Assembly (NCBI RefSeq): GCF_036346875.1
Contig: NZ_CP107852.1
Span: forward strand, 5,208,001 to 5,272,000
Length of the DNA: 64,000 bases
Source: Nocardia sp. NBC_00508
Lineage (GTDB): Bacteria > Actinomycetota > Actinomycetes > Mycobacteriales > Mycobacteriaceae
Direction: 5' to 3'
A model generated the notes under the pieces. That model saw nothing but the letters and a program-made list of their open reading frames with translations, ran no database searches and was not told the origin of the DNA. Shown in pieces: positions 8,405 through 16,704 of this stretch (the first letter of the stretch is position 1; the number at the start of each line of letters is the position of its first letter). A program made the position numbers and the translations under genes.

Positions 8405-9558
8405 CGGCGCACCGCCTCGAACGTCGCGCGCAGATAGGCGTCGGCGCGGTCGGAGCCGATCAGGCCCGGCGCCATCCGGTTCATGGTGTAGGCGAAGGTG
8501 AGCCGGTGGTCCAGGTCGTTGACCACCATCGCACCGCCGTACCCGGCCCACCAGCACACCCGCCCGTCGGGCACCTCCGGGGCGGTCTGCGGCTGCGGCA
8601 GACCGTAGCCGATGCCGAATCGCAGCGGCACCAGCAGCGCGAGATCCACCCCATCGGACTGCTGCTGGAAGATCAGATCGATCGTCTCGTCCGACAACAG
8701 TCTCCGGCCGCCCAGTTCGCCGCCGCAGGACACCAGCGATTGCACCCGTGCCACCGAGCGCGCGTTGCCGTGCCCGTTCACCGCGCCGATCTCGGCTTGC
8801 CGCCACGCCGCGCCGGCCGTTTCGGCGATGTCGAGCAGCGGGCTGGTGAGCGTCTTGACCAGGATGCTGCCCTGGTCGAGCGCTGCCAGGTCGAATTCCG
8901 GTACCGCGGGGGGAATCAGCGTGGCGATCCGCCCGTGGTGTTCGGGCGCGGTGCCGATGTGGAAATCGGCGTCCAGCGGCCCGGCGAGCTCCTCGGCGAA
9001 GAACTCGCCCAGCGAACATCCGGTGACCCGGCGGATGACCGCGCCGATCAGGTGGCCGTAGTCGAGCGCGTGATACCCCGAGGCGGTGCCCGGCTCCCAC
9101 CACGGCGGCTGGCTCGCGAGGCGGGCGGCGGACGCCTCCGCGTCATAGATATCGGCCAGCGCGATCGGCTGCTGCCAGCCCGAGACGCCGGAGGTGTGCG
9201 CGAGCAGATGACGAATCTCGATGTCGCCCTTGCCGTTCGCCGCGAACTCCGGCCAGTACCTGGCCACCTTCGCGTGCACGTCCAGTTCGCCGCGCTCGAC
9301 CAGCAGCAGCGCGCAGAGCGCGGTCATGGTCTTGGTGAGGGAGAAGACGTTGACCAAGGTGTCGTCGGTCCACGGCGTGGTGCGCTCGGGATCGCGGTAG
9401 CCGCCCCACAGGTCGACGACCGGTTCACCATCGATCGTGACGCAGATCGACGCGCCGAGTTCGTCGCCGGACGCGAGCCGGCTCTCCAGTTCCGTTCGCA
9501 CCCGCGCGAATCGCTCGGCACAGAATCCCGAAGTGGTGGTGCTTGTCGTGGTGGTCAT
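8401..9558 (-). CDS. Serine hydrolase, beta-lactamase/EstB-type esterase
   Basis: A 385-residue class C beta-lactamase-fold enzyme. The nucleophile motif is S73-L-T-K76, the second motif is Y162-H-A in GYHALDYGHL, and WWAGYGGA near the C-terminus replaces the K-T-G box. No signal peptide is visible from ATG 9558, so it is likely a cytoplasmic esterase rather than a secreted beta-lactamase. It starts 7 bases after the monooxygenase stop and overlaps the dehydrogenase start. Hydrolysing the ester produced by a Baeyer-Villiger type oxidation would fit its place, like LipR next to MymA. Upstream frame to 9636 lacks a ribosome site. Confidence 0.87.
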   Translation of the reverse strand: MTTTTSTTTSGFCAERFARVRTELESRLASGDELGASICVTIDGEPVVDLWGGYRDPERTTPWTDDTLVNVFSLTKTMTALCALLLVERGELDVHAKVARYWPEFAANGKGDIEIRHLLAHTSGVSGWQQPIALADIYDAEASAARLASQPPWWEPGTASGYHALDYGHLIGAVIRRVTGCSLGEFFAEELAGPLDADFHIGTAPEHHGRIATLIPPAVPEFDLAALDQGSILVKTLTSPLLDIAETAGAAWRQAEIGAVNGHGNARSVARVQSLVSCGGELGGRRLLSDETIDLIFQQQSDGVDLALLVPLRFGIGYGLPQPQTAPEVPDGRVCWWAGYGGAMVVNDLDHRLTFAYTMNRMAPGLIGSDRADAYLRATFEAVRR

Positions 9559-9565
9559 CGTCGCC

Positions 9566-10933
9566 TCACACATTCTGCATCGCCTGGGCCGGGACCGGAA
9601 GCGAATTCCCTGCGGCTGCAGCCCTTTTCGCGCCATGCGTCAGTTCGCGCCGCATGTCCCGCACATACGGCTCGAACTCGATCTGGATAGTGTGCCGCGG
9701 CGAGTCGTAGTAGCGGCCCTTCCTGGCCGACTCCGCAGACCGGATGGCCGCCGCCATCTCCTGCGCTGTCGGCGGGTGGTAGCGGCCGGTGAGATAGGCC
9801 GCGACCAACTTGCTCTGCTGCTCGGCGAAGTTCACCAGCGTCGGCAACGGCTGGGCCAAGCCGAGGAAGAACAGGTTGTCGATGCCCGGCTTCATCATCT
9901 GCTTGAACAGCGGGAAGCGATTCTCGCTGTCGGGCAACAAGTCTGGTTCGGCGAAGAACGGGAAGGAGATGCGGTAGCCCGTGGCGCAGACGATCACGTC
10001 CACCTCCTCGGCGCTGCCGTCGGCGAAACGCACCCGCGGCCCCTCCAGCGCGGTGATCGCGGGCTTGAACGCGATATCGCCGCAGCCGGCCCGGTGCAGG
10101 AACTCCTCGCTGGCCGATGGATGCGCCTCGAACGGCAGGTGGTCGGGCTCGGGCAGGCCGTAGTTCGCCATGTTGCCCCGGAACTTGCGGACGAACCGCT
10201 GCTTGAGCTTGAGCGCCACCGTCGGTGGGATCCACCGCGGCATCGAGCGCTTGTCGCCCACCTTGCCGTTGACGTACTTCGGCAGCACCCAAACTCCGCG
10301 GCGGGCGGAGACGTACAGTTTCGCGGCAAGGAAGCGCTGGGACAGTTCGGAGGCGATGTCCAGGCCGGAATTGCCCATGCCGACCACCACGACGCGCTTG
10401 CCGCGCATGTCCACGGGGTCGAACGGGTCGTTGTAGGCGTGGCTGTGCAGCAGCGTGCCGTCGAATTCACCGGGGTAGTCCGGAATTCGAGGGTCCCAGT
10501 GGTGGCCGTTGCAGACGACCAACGCGTCGTAGTCCCTGGTATGTCCATCGCTGGTGGTGATCAGCCAGCGGCCGTCCTCGCCGCGCTCTGCGCCGATCAC
10601 TGTGGTGTTGAACATGATTCGGTCGCGGACGCCGAAATGGTCGACGTAATCGCGGAAGTACTGGAACAGCTGCGAATGGTGCGGAAAGTCCGGCCATTCC
10701 TCGGGCGGCGGAAAGTCCTCGAAAGCCAAGCGGAACTTGGACGTGTCGATGTGCAGGCTCTGGTAGCAGGCCGACATGCCGTTGGGGTTCTTGAAGTACC
10801 AGTTGCCGCCGACTTCGTCGGACGCCTCGTAGCAGTCGAACGGGATGCCGTGGTCCTGTAGGCGCTTGGCGACGGTGATCCCGGAGGGTCCCGCGCCGAT
10901 CACGCAGACCCGGGGAAGTGCGGTTGACGTCAT
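9566..10933 (-). CDS. Class B flavin-containing monooxygenase (FMO/MymA-like)
   Basis: A 455-residue FAD/NADPH monooxygenase. The FAD loop GAGPSG lies at 13-18, the FMO fingerprint F157-DGTLLHSHAYND is complete, and the NADPH loop GMGNSG lies at 185-190. VCATGYRISFPF near 320 is the usual late FAD motif. It would oxygenate a soft nucleophile or a ketone/aldehyde. It is the first gene of the operon, divergent from the TetR regulator. The combination with esterase, alcohol dehydrogenase and acyl-CoA ligase downstream is that of a ketone/alcohol-to-acid catabolic unit. Confidence 0.92.
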   Translation of the reverse strand: MTSTALPRVCVIGAGPSGITVAKRLQDHGIPFDCYEASDEVGGNWYFKNPNGMSACYQSLHIDTSKFRLAFEDFPPPEEWPDFPHHSQLFQYFRDYVDHFGVRDRIMFNTTVIGAERGEDGRWLITTSDGHTRDYDALVVCNGHHWDPRIPDYPGEFDGTLLHSHAYNDPFDPVDMRGKRVVVVGMGNSGLDIASELSQRFLAAKLYVSARRGVWVLPKYVNGKVGDKRSMPRWIPPTVALKLKQRFVRKFRGNMANYGLPEPDHLPFEAHPSASEEFLHRAGCGDIAFKPAITALEGPRVRFADGSAEEVDVIVCATGYRISFPFFAEPDLLPDSENRFPLFKQMMKPGIDNLFFLGLAQPLPTLVNFAEQQSKLVAAYLTGRYHPPTAQEMAAAIRSAESARKGRYYDSPRHTIQIEFEPYVRDMRRELTHGAKRAAAAGNSLPVPAQAMQNV

Positions 10934-11005
10934 TCATTGTCCTCGTGCTGGGCGGCACCGCGTGCGATGCCGGGCCGAACCGTCCGGTGCCTACGGGCGC
11001 CGGAG

Positions 11006-11071
11006 TGACGTAGGCAACAAGGTAACACTCGGTTGACATGGCGTCTAGTGAATGACGTAGTGTCTAGTGAA
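11006..11071. promoter_or_regulatory. Divergent promoter region with two sets of direct repeats
   Basis: Between the monooxygenase and the TetR gene, GTCTAGTGAA occurs at 11043-11052 and 11062-11071 (19 bases apart) and TGACGTAG at 11006-11013 and 11053-11060. A TTGACA hexamer at 11033-11038 could be the -35 of the TetR gene, with the repeats over its -10 and start site. This is where a TetR repressor controlling both directions would bind. The operator assignment is inference. Confidence 0.5.
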
Positions 11072-11158
11072 AGCGCTCGTCCGGTCGCCGGACGTAGACT
11101 CTCTCAGCGAAGTCGCACGTCAGCACACTTTTCACCGAACGCGAGGTACCTGTTCACC

Positions 11159-11779
11159 ATGCGAACGAACGCGAACACCAGCCTGCGGGACGAGCAGAAG
11201 CTGCAAACCAGGGCCCGGCTGATGGAAGCCGCCAAGGAGTTGTTCACCGCCCGCGGCTACGCGGCCGTGCGGGTGGACGACATCGCCGCAGCGGTCGGCT
11301 GCAGCCGCGCCACCTTCTATCTGCATTTCGCGGGAAAGCTGGAGATCCTGCGCGCGATCGCCGAGCAGGGCACCGCGCCCAGCGCGCTGCACTTCTATCA
11401 GGATCTCGACCGGGTGCTGGAGGCGGGTTCGCGCGCCGAGTTCGTCGGCTGGGTGACCCGCGCGATCGAATGGTTCCACGAGTACAAGGACCTGCTGCCC
11501 GCCTGGGACGAGGCGACCACGCTGGAGCCGGAGTTCCGCGAGGTCGCCCGCAACGGCATTCTCGCACTGCCCAACGCGATGACGGCCTACCTCGCCGCCT
11601 GGCCGGCCGACCGCAAGGACGAAGCGCGACTGCGCGTGGAACTGCTTGTGGCGCAACTGGAGCGGTTCTTCACCCGATGGGCGATGCAGGGCACCATCGA
11701 CGTCTCGGCGGAGCAGGCCGCCGAGGTGCTCACCGATATCTGGTTTCCGGCACTACAGGCGCCGACCGCGCCGAACTGA
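11159..11779 (+). CDS. TetR family transcriptional regulator
   Basis: A 206-residue regulator. The N-terminal HTH (about 10-55) has the family pattern AKELFTARGYAAVRVDDIA followed by VGCSRATFYLHFAGKLEIL. The rest is a helical ligand-binding domain rich in aromatic residues. Start ATG 11159 is chosen because the domain begins about 10 residues later; a frame upstream to 11033 runs through the putative promoter. It is divergent from the monooxygenase operon and probably represses both promoters until a pathway intermediate binds. Confidence 0.9.
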   Translation: MRTNANTSLRDEQKLQTRARLMEAAKELFTARGYAAVRVDDIAAAVGCSRATFYLHFAGKLEILRAIAEQGTAPSALHFYQDLDRVLEAGSRAEFVGWVTRAIEWFHEYKDLLPAWDEATTLEPEFREVARNGILALPNAMTAYLAAWPADRKDEARLRVELLVAQLERFFTRWAMQGTIDVSAEQAAEVLTDIWFPALQAPTAPN

Positions 11780-11792
11780 GGGGCGTCGCGGC

Positions 11793-12824
11793 CTATTCGT
11801 CGGGCCGGTCGAAACCGCGCATGCAGAGGGTGGCTCCCCACTTCGGCCAGTCGACCGCGGTGGCGCCCTCGGCGTCGCGCGGGCAGGCGGCTGCATCGGC
11901 GGGACGGGGCAGGACGGCGGTGATTCGAATGATCTTTTTGCCCGCTCTGGCGCAGTCCACCTTTCGTGGCAGATGCCAGTCGGTGACGTCGTAGCACGTG
12001 CCCGCTCGCCAATCGGGCGTGAGGCACAGGTAGTCCCGGTCGCGTCCGGCGCGGTCGGTGCGCCGATGCTCCCGGTCGACTCGCGGGTCCGTGCAGGTTC
12101 CGGTCTGGAGCACGCGGAAGTTGGCGGGCAGCGTGTCGCAGGGCACGGGTACGACGGTGGCGGGGACGCCACCGGATGCGTGCGGCGCGGGAATCGCCAC
12201 GCAATCGCCCGGCAGTGTCGCGGATAGCAGATCGGGGGCTTCCACAGGGATGTCGTCTTCGGTTGCCACCGGCGCGATCAGGACCAGGCAGGAGATTCCC
12301 CCGAGCAGCGCCACGACGCCCGCCGCGGCGCCGACCAGGAACGGTATGTCGCGCGCGTTCGTGTGCGACGGACGTGGTGGTCCACCCGGATCCGGTCCGA
12401 GTCGCGTTGGCAGCGTGGTCGGCGATGCAGCGTCCATGGGTGGGCACTCGGCCTTCGGAAGTCGCGACGGACCCGCCATCAGCGGTGGTTCGAGACGTGG
12501 TGGAGCGCTGGTAGGTGGTGCGGGCGGTGCAGCCTCAGTGGGTGTGGGCTCGGTCCGCGAAAAGTCGTGCGGCGGTGGGCTTGTCACCGGCGTTGCCGCG
12601 GAGCGCGGACGGTGCCCGGGACGCGACCGTGGCCCGCGGTGCGGCTGCGGTCGCGTGCCGGTCCGATATTCCGTGCCGAAAGGCGGTTGCGGCCTGCGGT
12701 TTCCGGCGATCATCGCGAGGACGATCACGCCCGCCGCGAGAACGGTGACGGTGACCGCGCCGAACAGCAGTCCGGTGTGTAGTGGTGCGGCGGCGAGCAC
12801 CGCCGAATGCCGCGCATGGGTCAT
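11793..12824 (-). CDS. LppU/SCO3897-like membrane protein
   Basis: A 343-residue protein with a hydrophobic segment at about 18-40, a long Pro/Thr-rich linker, a second hydrophobic segment (FLVGAAAGVVALLGGISCLVL, split near 170) and a cysteine-rich C-terminal domain. The latter has the order GDCV, PC, GTC, YLCL, GTCY, VDC, ACP, TLCM, the pattern of actinobacterial LppU-type exported domains with paired disulphides. Start ATG 12824. It ends 13 bases from the convergent TetR stop. The function of the family is not established. Confidence 0.7.
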   Translation of the reverse strand: MTHARHSAVLAAAPLHTGLLFGAVTVTVLAAGVIVLAMIAGNRRPQPPFGTEYRTGTRPQPHRGPRSRPGHRPRSAATPVTSPPPHDFSRTEPTPTEAAPPAPPTSAPPRLEPPLMAGPSRLPKAECPPMDAASPTTLPTRLGPDPGGPPRPSHTNARDIPFLVGAAAGVVALLGGISCLVLIAPVATEDDIPVEAPDLLSATLPGDCVAIPAPHASGGVPATVVPVPCDTLPANFRVLQTGTCTDPRVDREHRRTDRAGRDRDYLCLTPDWRAGTCYDVTDWHLPRKVDCARAGKKIIRITAVLPRPADAAACPRDAEGATAVDWPKWGATLCMRGFDRPDE

Positions 12825-13120
12825 ATGCCCCCCTGGTTGCCTCGTTCCAGCTACCGGTTCGGGGCGGACCGCCGCGGGTCGCCGCCGGATCACCGGTGCT
12901 GGCAAACCGATTCGCCGGAATCAGATCATGCCGCCCGCACGGGTGTCAAAGCGGGTCGCCGAACGCGGGCACCGGGGCGACAGTGAATGTAGCCAGGAGT
13001 TCGCTGTCGGCGTGGAACTGGGTGTCCGCCGACTGGATAGCCGCCTGCCGTGAGAATCTGTCGGCGCGGTGCGGCATCATCTGTGCACGCAGCCAACCAC
13101 GAACATTGCTCGGAGTAACC

Positions 13121-13864
13121 ATGCCGTCGCCACGAACAAAGCCGCAGCCCTTGTCGGACAGCGAGATTCAGCAGATCGCCACGGACATCGCCGGAGGCCA
13201 CCCGCCCATTGTCTGGTTCACCGCGGCCGCGGTGGGCGTCCCGGAAGGGCGTTCGGGCAAGGTGATCGCGCTCGGCGACCCCGCCGACGGGGACTTCCTG
13301 CAGATCCGGCCGACCGGATCGAAGGATGTACTGTCCTTCTCGCCGACCGAGGTGACATTGACCAAGCCGCCGCGAGGGGCGGCGGGTTCCACCGCCCAGC
13401 CGAAGTCGACAACCAGGAAGGAATCCGCTGTGACCCAGCCGTCGACCGTGACGAGCACCGCGACAGCGCCCGCGAGCGCCCCCACCCCGAAGCCGCCGGC
13501 GAGCACCCCGCAAGCGAGCGAACCCGACAGCGCGGCCAAAGGCGCCAGGCAGGCCCCGGCGGCAAAGGCCGCGAAAGCTCCCGCCGCACGCAAGTCGAAG
13601 GCGCCCGAGGTCACGGTGACCCTGAACGGCACCGCCGACGGCGAGTGGTCGGTCGACGTGGTGAGCGGCAAGAAGCGCACGGTGCGCGGTCTTCCGGTGC
13701 CCAGTTCCGCGGTCGCGCAGGCGGCCAAGATCCTCCACCCGGAGGTCGCCGAGGTGGTCGCGGGGATCATGGAGACGTTGCGTGGTGCGCAGGAGGCCAA
13801 GGTGCAGCAGTTGCAGGCGGAGCTCGAGCAGGCCAAGCGCCTGCTCGAGGAATTGACCGACTGA
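13121..13864 (+). CDS. Hypothetical protein with Ala/Pro/Lys linker
   Basis: A 247-residue protein in three parts. Residues 1-85 form a compact domain (PIVWFTAAAVGVPEGRSGKV, DFLQIRPTGSKDVLSFSP). Residues 90-160 form an Ala/Pro/Thr/Lys-rich, histone-tail-like linker. Residues 165-247 form a basic beta segment (VTLNGTADGEWSVDVVSGKK) ending in a helix with heptad leucines (VQQLQAELEQAKRLLEEL). Start ATG 13121 follows CGGAGTAACC. The basic linker could contact nucleic acid, but I do not recognise a characterised family. It converges on the GGDEF gene with a 1-base gap. Confidence 0.65.
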   Translation: MPSPRTKPQPLSDSEIQQIATDIAGGHPPIVWFTAAAVGVPEGRSGKVIALGDPADGDFLQIRPTGSKDVLSFSPTEVTLTKPPRGAAGSTAQPKSTTRKESAVTQPSTVTSTATAPASAPTPKPPASTPQASEPDSAAKGARQAPAAKAAKAPAARKSKAPEVTVTLNGTADGEWSVDVVSGKKRTVRGLPVPSSAVAQAAKILHPEVAEVVAGIMETLRGAQEAKVQQLQAELEQAKRLLEELTD

Positions 13865-13865
13865 G

Positions 13866-15398
13866 TCACACCGCGGTGCTGGTGGACCGCGGCGCCGAGC
13901 GCCAGATCCGGTGCTCGCTGTCGGCGGATGTACGGCGAGCGTCCTCGTGGAACGCGTAACCCAGCGAGTACTGCTTCGCGTGGTACATGGCGGCGTCCGC
14001 GTCCCGGATCAGGCTGTGCACGGCGGTGTCGCAGCCGCGCGGACCCGTGCACGCGATGCCGACGCTCGCGGTGATCGGGATCTCGCCCGCGCTCAGCCCG
14101 AACGGCCGGACGAACGCGCCGATCAGCCGCTCGGCCAGCACGGATGCCTCCGGACGTGCGAGCGGGGTCAGCACGACGAACTCGTCGCCGCCGTAGCGGG
14201 ACACCACGTCCTCGCGGCGCACCACGCGCCGGATCCGGCCCGCCGCCGTCGCGATCAGCTCGTCGCCCACCGCGTGTCCGTAGCTGTCGTTGACCCGCTT
14301 GAAACCGTCCAAGTCGATGAACAGCAGGCAGAGCGGTTGCTCGGCCCATCGTTCGCGACGCTGCCGCAGCGCGCGCAGCAGCGCGGCGCGGTTCAGCAGT
14401 CCGGTGAGCATGTCGTGGTCGGCCTGATACTGCGCGCGCCGTTCGCTGCGCGCGCTGCGCACGATGGCACGTTCGCTGCGCACCAGCATGCCGATCAGCA
14501 GCAGCGCGAACAGGGACGACACCACCACGCGGTCGAGCGGGTCGAGCCTGGACCCGACCACTGGCACCAACGAGGCCACGATCAGCGCGATCGCGATGAG
14601 GCTGGCCCGCTGCCTGGAGTGATGCGGGTGGATGCGCCGCGGCGAGCCGAGCGTCGCCATGGTGGGGTGCAGCGCCGCGGCGCCGACGGTGGCGTAGGCG
14701 GCCAGCAGCGGAGCCAGCAGAACCTCGCGCCCGAGCACGGTGGCGCCCGCGGTCTCCAAGCTGTAGCCCAGATCGCCGAGCAGCACCGCGATGAACCCGG
14801 CGTGCAGCAACCACAGCGAGGTCTCCGCGCGGGTGGAGGTGGCCATCGAGTGCGCGACCAGGGTGAGCAGCAGCGCGTCGAGCACCGGGTAGGTCGCCGC
14901 GACCAGGACGTCCACCCCGGTATCGGCCGATTGCAGGATCGGCGAGATGAGGAAGGTCCAGGAGGCGAGGAGCGCGCCGAGCCCGATCAGCGCGGAGTCG
15001 AGCAGCAGGTCGTAGTCGCCGTGCACCTGGCGCGGCCACAGCCAGATCAGCGCGGCGAGGCCGAGACCGAGATAGCCGAGCAGGGTGAACGCGTCATCGA
15101 TCGGATGGGCCGGATGACCGGGCGCGCCACGCAGCGCGGTGCCGGTCGCGAACAGCACCGCGGAGCCCGACAGCAGATACCACGGCAGCGGGTGCGCGGG
15201 CCGGTGCGTGTGCAGACCGACGCCGATCATGGCGAGCGTCTCGCCCACGATGACGACCATCGTCACGAACGACACCAGCCGCGAGTCGATCGCCAGGTGT
15301 ATCGCGATCGCGGCCGCGCTGCCGCCCAGAAGTACCGCGTACCAGCGAAATCCGAGGTGCTGCCGCCAGCTGTTCTGCGGCTGTTCGCTGGGTGTCAT
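13866..15398 (-). CDS. Membrane-bound diguanylate cyclase (GGDEF)
   Basis: A 510-residue protein. About ten hydrophobic segments occupy residues 15-320; the catalytic domain follows. The active site YGGDEFVVL is intact, the inhibitory R-x-x-D site (RRED) sits five residues before it, and LFIDLDGFKRVNDSYGHAVGD is the metal/GTP segment. It should make cyclic di-GMP from two GTP with product inhibition. No EAL domain is present. ATG 15398 shares a base with the acetyltransferase stop (TGATG), so it is translationally coupled to the polyamine genes. The membrane part may sense a ligand, but no sensor family is recognised. Confidence 0.9.
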   Translation of the reverse strand: MTPSEQPQNSWRQHLGFRWYAVLLGGSAAAIAIHLAIDSRLVSFVTMVVIVGETLAMIGVGLHTHRPAHPLPWYLLSGSAVLFATGTALRGAPGHPAHPIDDAFTLLGYLGLGLAALIWLWPRQVHGDYDLLLDSALIGLGALLASWTFLISPILQSADTGVDVLVAATYPVLDALLLTLVAHSMATSTRAETSLWLLHAGFIAVLLGDLGYSLETAGATVLGREVLLAPLLAAYATVGAAALHPTMATLGSPRRIHPHHSRQRASLIAIALIVASLVPVVGSRLDPLDRVVVSSLFALLLIGMLVRSERAIVRSARSERRAQYQADHDMLTGLLNRAALLRALRQRRERWAEQPLCLLFIDLDGFKRVNDSYGHAVGDELIATAAGRIRRVVRREDVVSRYGGDEFVVLTPLARPEASVLAERLIGAFVRPFGLSAGEIPITASVGIACTGPRGCDTAVHSLIRDADAAMYHAKQYSLGYAFHEDARRTSADSEHRIWRSAPRSTSTAV

Positions 15399-15988
15399 CA
15401 GCCCCCCTTGGTCGCTCCATCCCCGGTGAACCGGGCCGCGTAGTAGATCTGTGAATCCTCCACCGCGACTTCGACGTTCGCCTGTTCGTCGAGCACTGCC
15501 CGAATACTGTCGGCGAACGAGAACCGAGTGTTGTTGTACGAGCAGATGTCCCAACCGACCGCCGCGCGCTCGGCAACCAAAACCTGGACAACTGATTTGA
15601 TCATGGCATGGAACGCGGCTCCTTGTCGGGCAGTTGGCGCAACAAGGATGAAACCCGCGTAATAGATCGCGTCGCGGGCCGCGTGTTCGGGGTAGCGGGC
15701 GGCGAAATAGTCCGGGCTGATCCACGGCACGGTCTCGAGATGCCTGGTCAGAGTGGTCACGCCGATGGGATCGCCGGAGCGGGTTCGCGCCACGTGCTTC
15801 TGCACGCGCGGATCGCTCATCTCCGCACGGAACTCGTCGGGATACAGCACCTGCCGTGCGATGGCCTTCGCACGCAGCGGGCCGAACGCCTCCTCGTACA
15901 GCTGATGGAACATCTCGATGCGTTCGCCCGGGATCATCGTCTCCACGGTCACGGAGATCTCGGCTGTGTCCGTTGTTCGCTCGCTCAT
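15398..15988 (-). CDS. GNAT-like acetyltransferase coupled to arginine decarboxylase
   Basis: A 196-residue protein resembling an acyl-homoserine-lactone-synthase/GNAT fold: ARRAxxRQVLYPDEF-like spacing, VTTLTRHLETVPW, a YYAGFILVAPTARQGAAFHAMI segment that could be the acetyl-CoA loop, and a conserved GWDICSYNN. The ATG at 15988 overlaps the decarboxylase stop as ATGA. Coupling to an agmatine-forming enzyme suggests agmatine or a polyamine as acceptor. Family membership is moderately sure; the substrate is inference. Confidence 0.6.
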   Translation of the reverse strand: MSERTTDTAEISVTVETMIPGERIEMFHQLYEEAFGPLRAKAIARQVLYPDEFRAEMSDPRVQKHVARTRSGDPIGVTTLTRHLETVPWISPDYFAARYPEHAARDAIYYAGFILVAPTARQGAAFHAMIKSVVQVLVAERAAVGWDICSYNNTRFSFADSIRAVLDEQANVEVAVEDSQIYYAARFTGDGATKGG

Positions 15989-16539
15989 CGCGGATCCCAT
16001 GGGCTGGTGTGGTAGGCCGCGAGGACCAGCGCGCAGGCCGGGTCGCGGTCGCAGGTGGTGTCGACGGTGCACAGCTGGACCGGGCCGAAGCCGTCGCCGC
16101 GGTGCCGGGTCATGTCGGCCAAGCTGGCCCGGATCAGGGCGGTCACCTCGTCGACGGTCGCGGCCTCGTGCTCCACGAAAAGCCCCGCGCCGGAGTCGTC
16201 CTCGCGCAGCGCCCAGCCGATGCCCGCCGCGGCGCTCGTCCCGGGTTCGTGCACGTGCCCCACGGCGTACACGCAGTACAGGCGGTCGCCCCACGGGATC
16301 GGTTTGCGCACCCTGCCGATGCGTTCGACAGTGGCGCGCGGCGGAATGACCGACGACAGCCGGATCAAATTGGCGTCACCCACGCCGAGGCCGCGCAGCG
16401 CCGCGTCGAACGCGGACATAGCCGTCGGCCCCGCGCCGGTCGCCGCGCCTATCTCGATCGTCAGTGGCGCCGGAATCGGACGAAAACGATCGGTCCATGG
16501 CAGTGCGTGGAGTTCGCCGCGCGGGGTGTCGTGAATCAT
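15985..16539 (-). CDS. Pyruvoyl-dependent arginine decarboxylase
   Basis: A 184-residue protein matching the PvlArgDC family. The proenzyme should self-cleave between Ser62 and Ser63 in NLIRLSSVIPP, turning Ser63 into the pyruvoyl group that decarboxylates arginine to agmatine. Other family marks are GATGAGPTA at 31-40, the Glu-containing FVEHEA and a trimer-forming C-terminal region. Start ATG 16539 gives the usual length. Bacterial copies are known in chlamydiae and some actinobacteria. It heads a coupled set with the acetyltransferase and the diguanylate cyclase and is divergent from galK. Histidine as substrate is less likely. Confidence 0.85.
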   Translation of the reverse strand: MIHDTPRGELHALPWTDRFRPIPAPLTIEIGAATGAGPTAMSAFDAALRGLGVGDANLIRLSSVIPPRATVERIGRVRKPIPWGDRLYCVYAVGHVHEPGTSAAAGIGWALREDDSGAGLFVEHEAATVDEVTALIRASLADMTRHRGDGFGPVQLCTVDTTCDRDPACALVLAAYHTSPWDPR

Positions 16540-16704
16540 GATGCCCTCCCGATAAGGCCCCGCCACAAGATTTGCAGGCCCGCCTTCCGTCAAAATCGAC
16601 TGTGCGGGACGAACGCCGATCGCGCACTGATGCGCGCCGAAAGCGCTGCTCCTACGGCGTGTCTCGTACCCTGGCACGAGCGACGAGGACAGCGAGGTAC
16701 GAGT

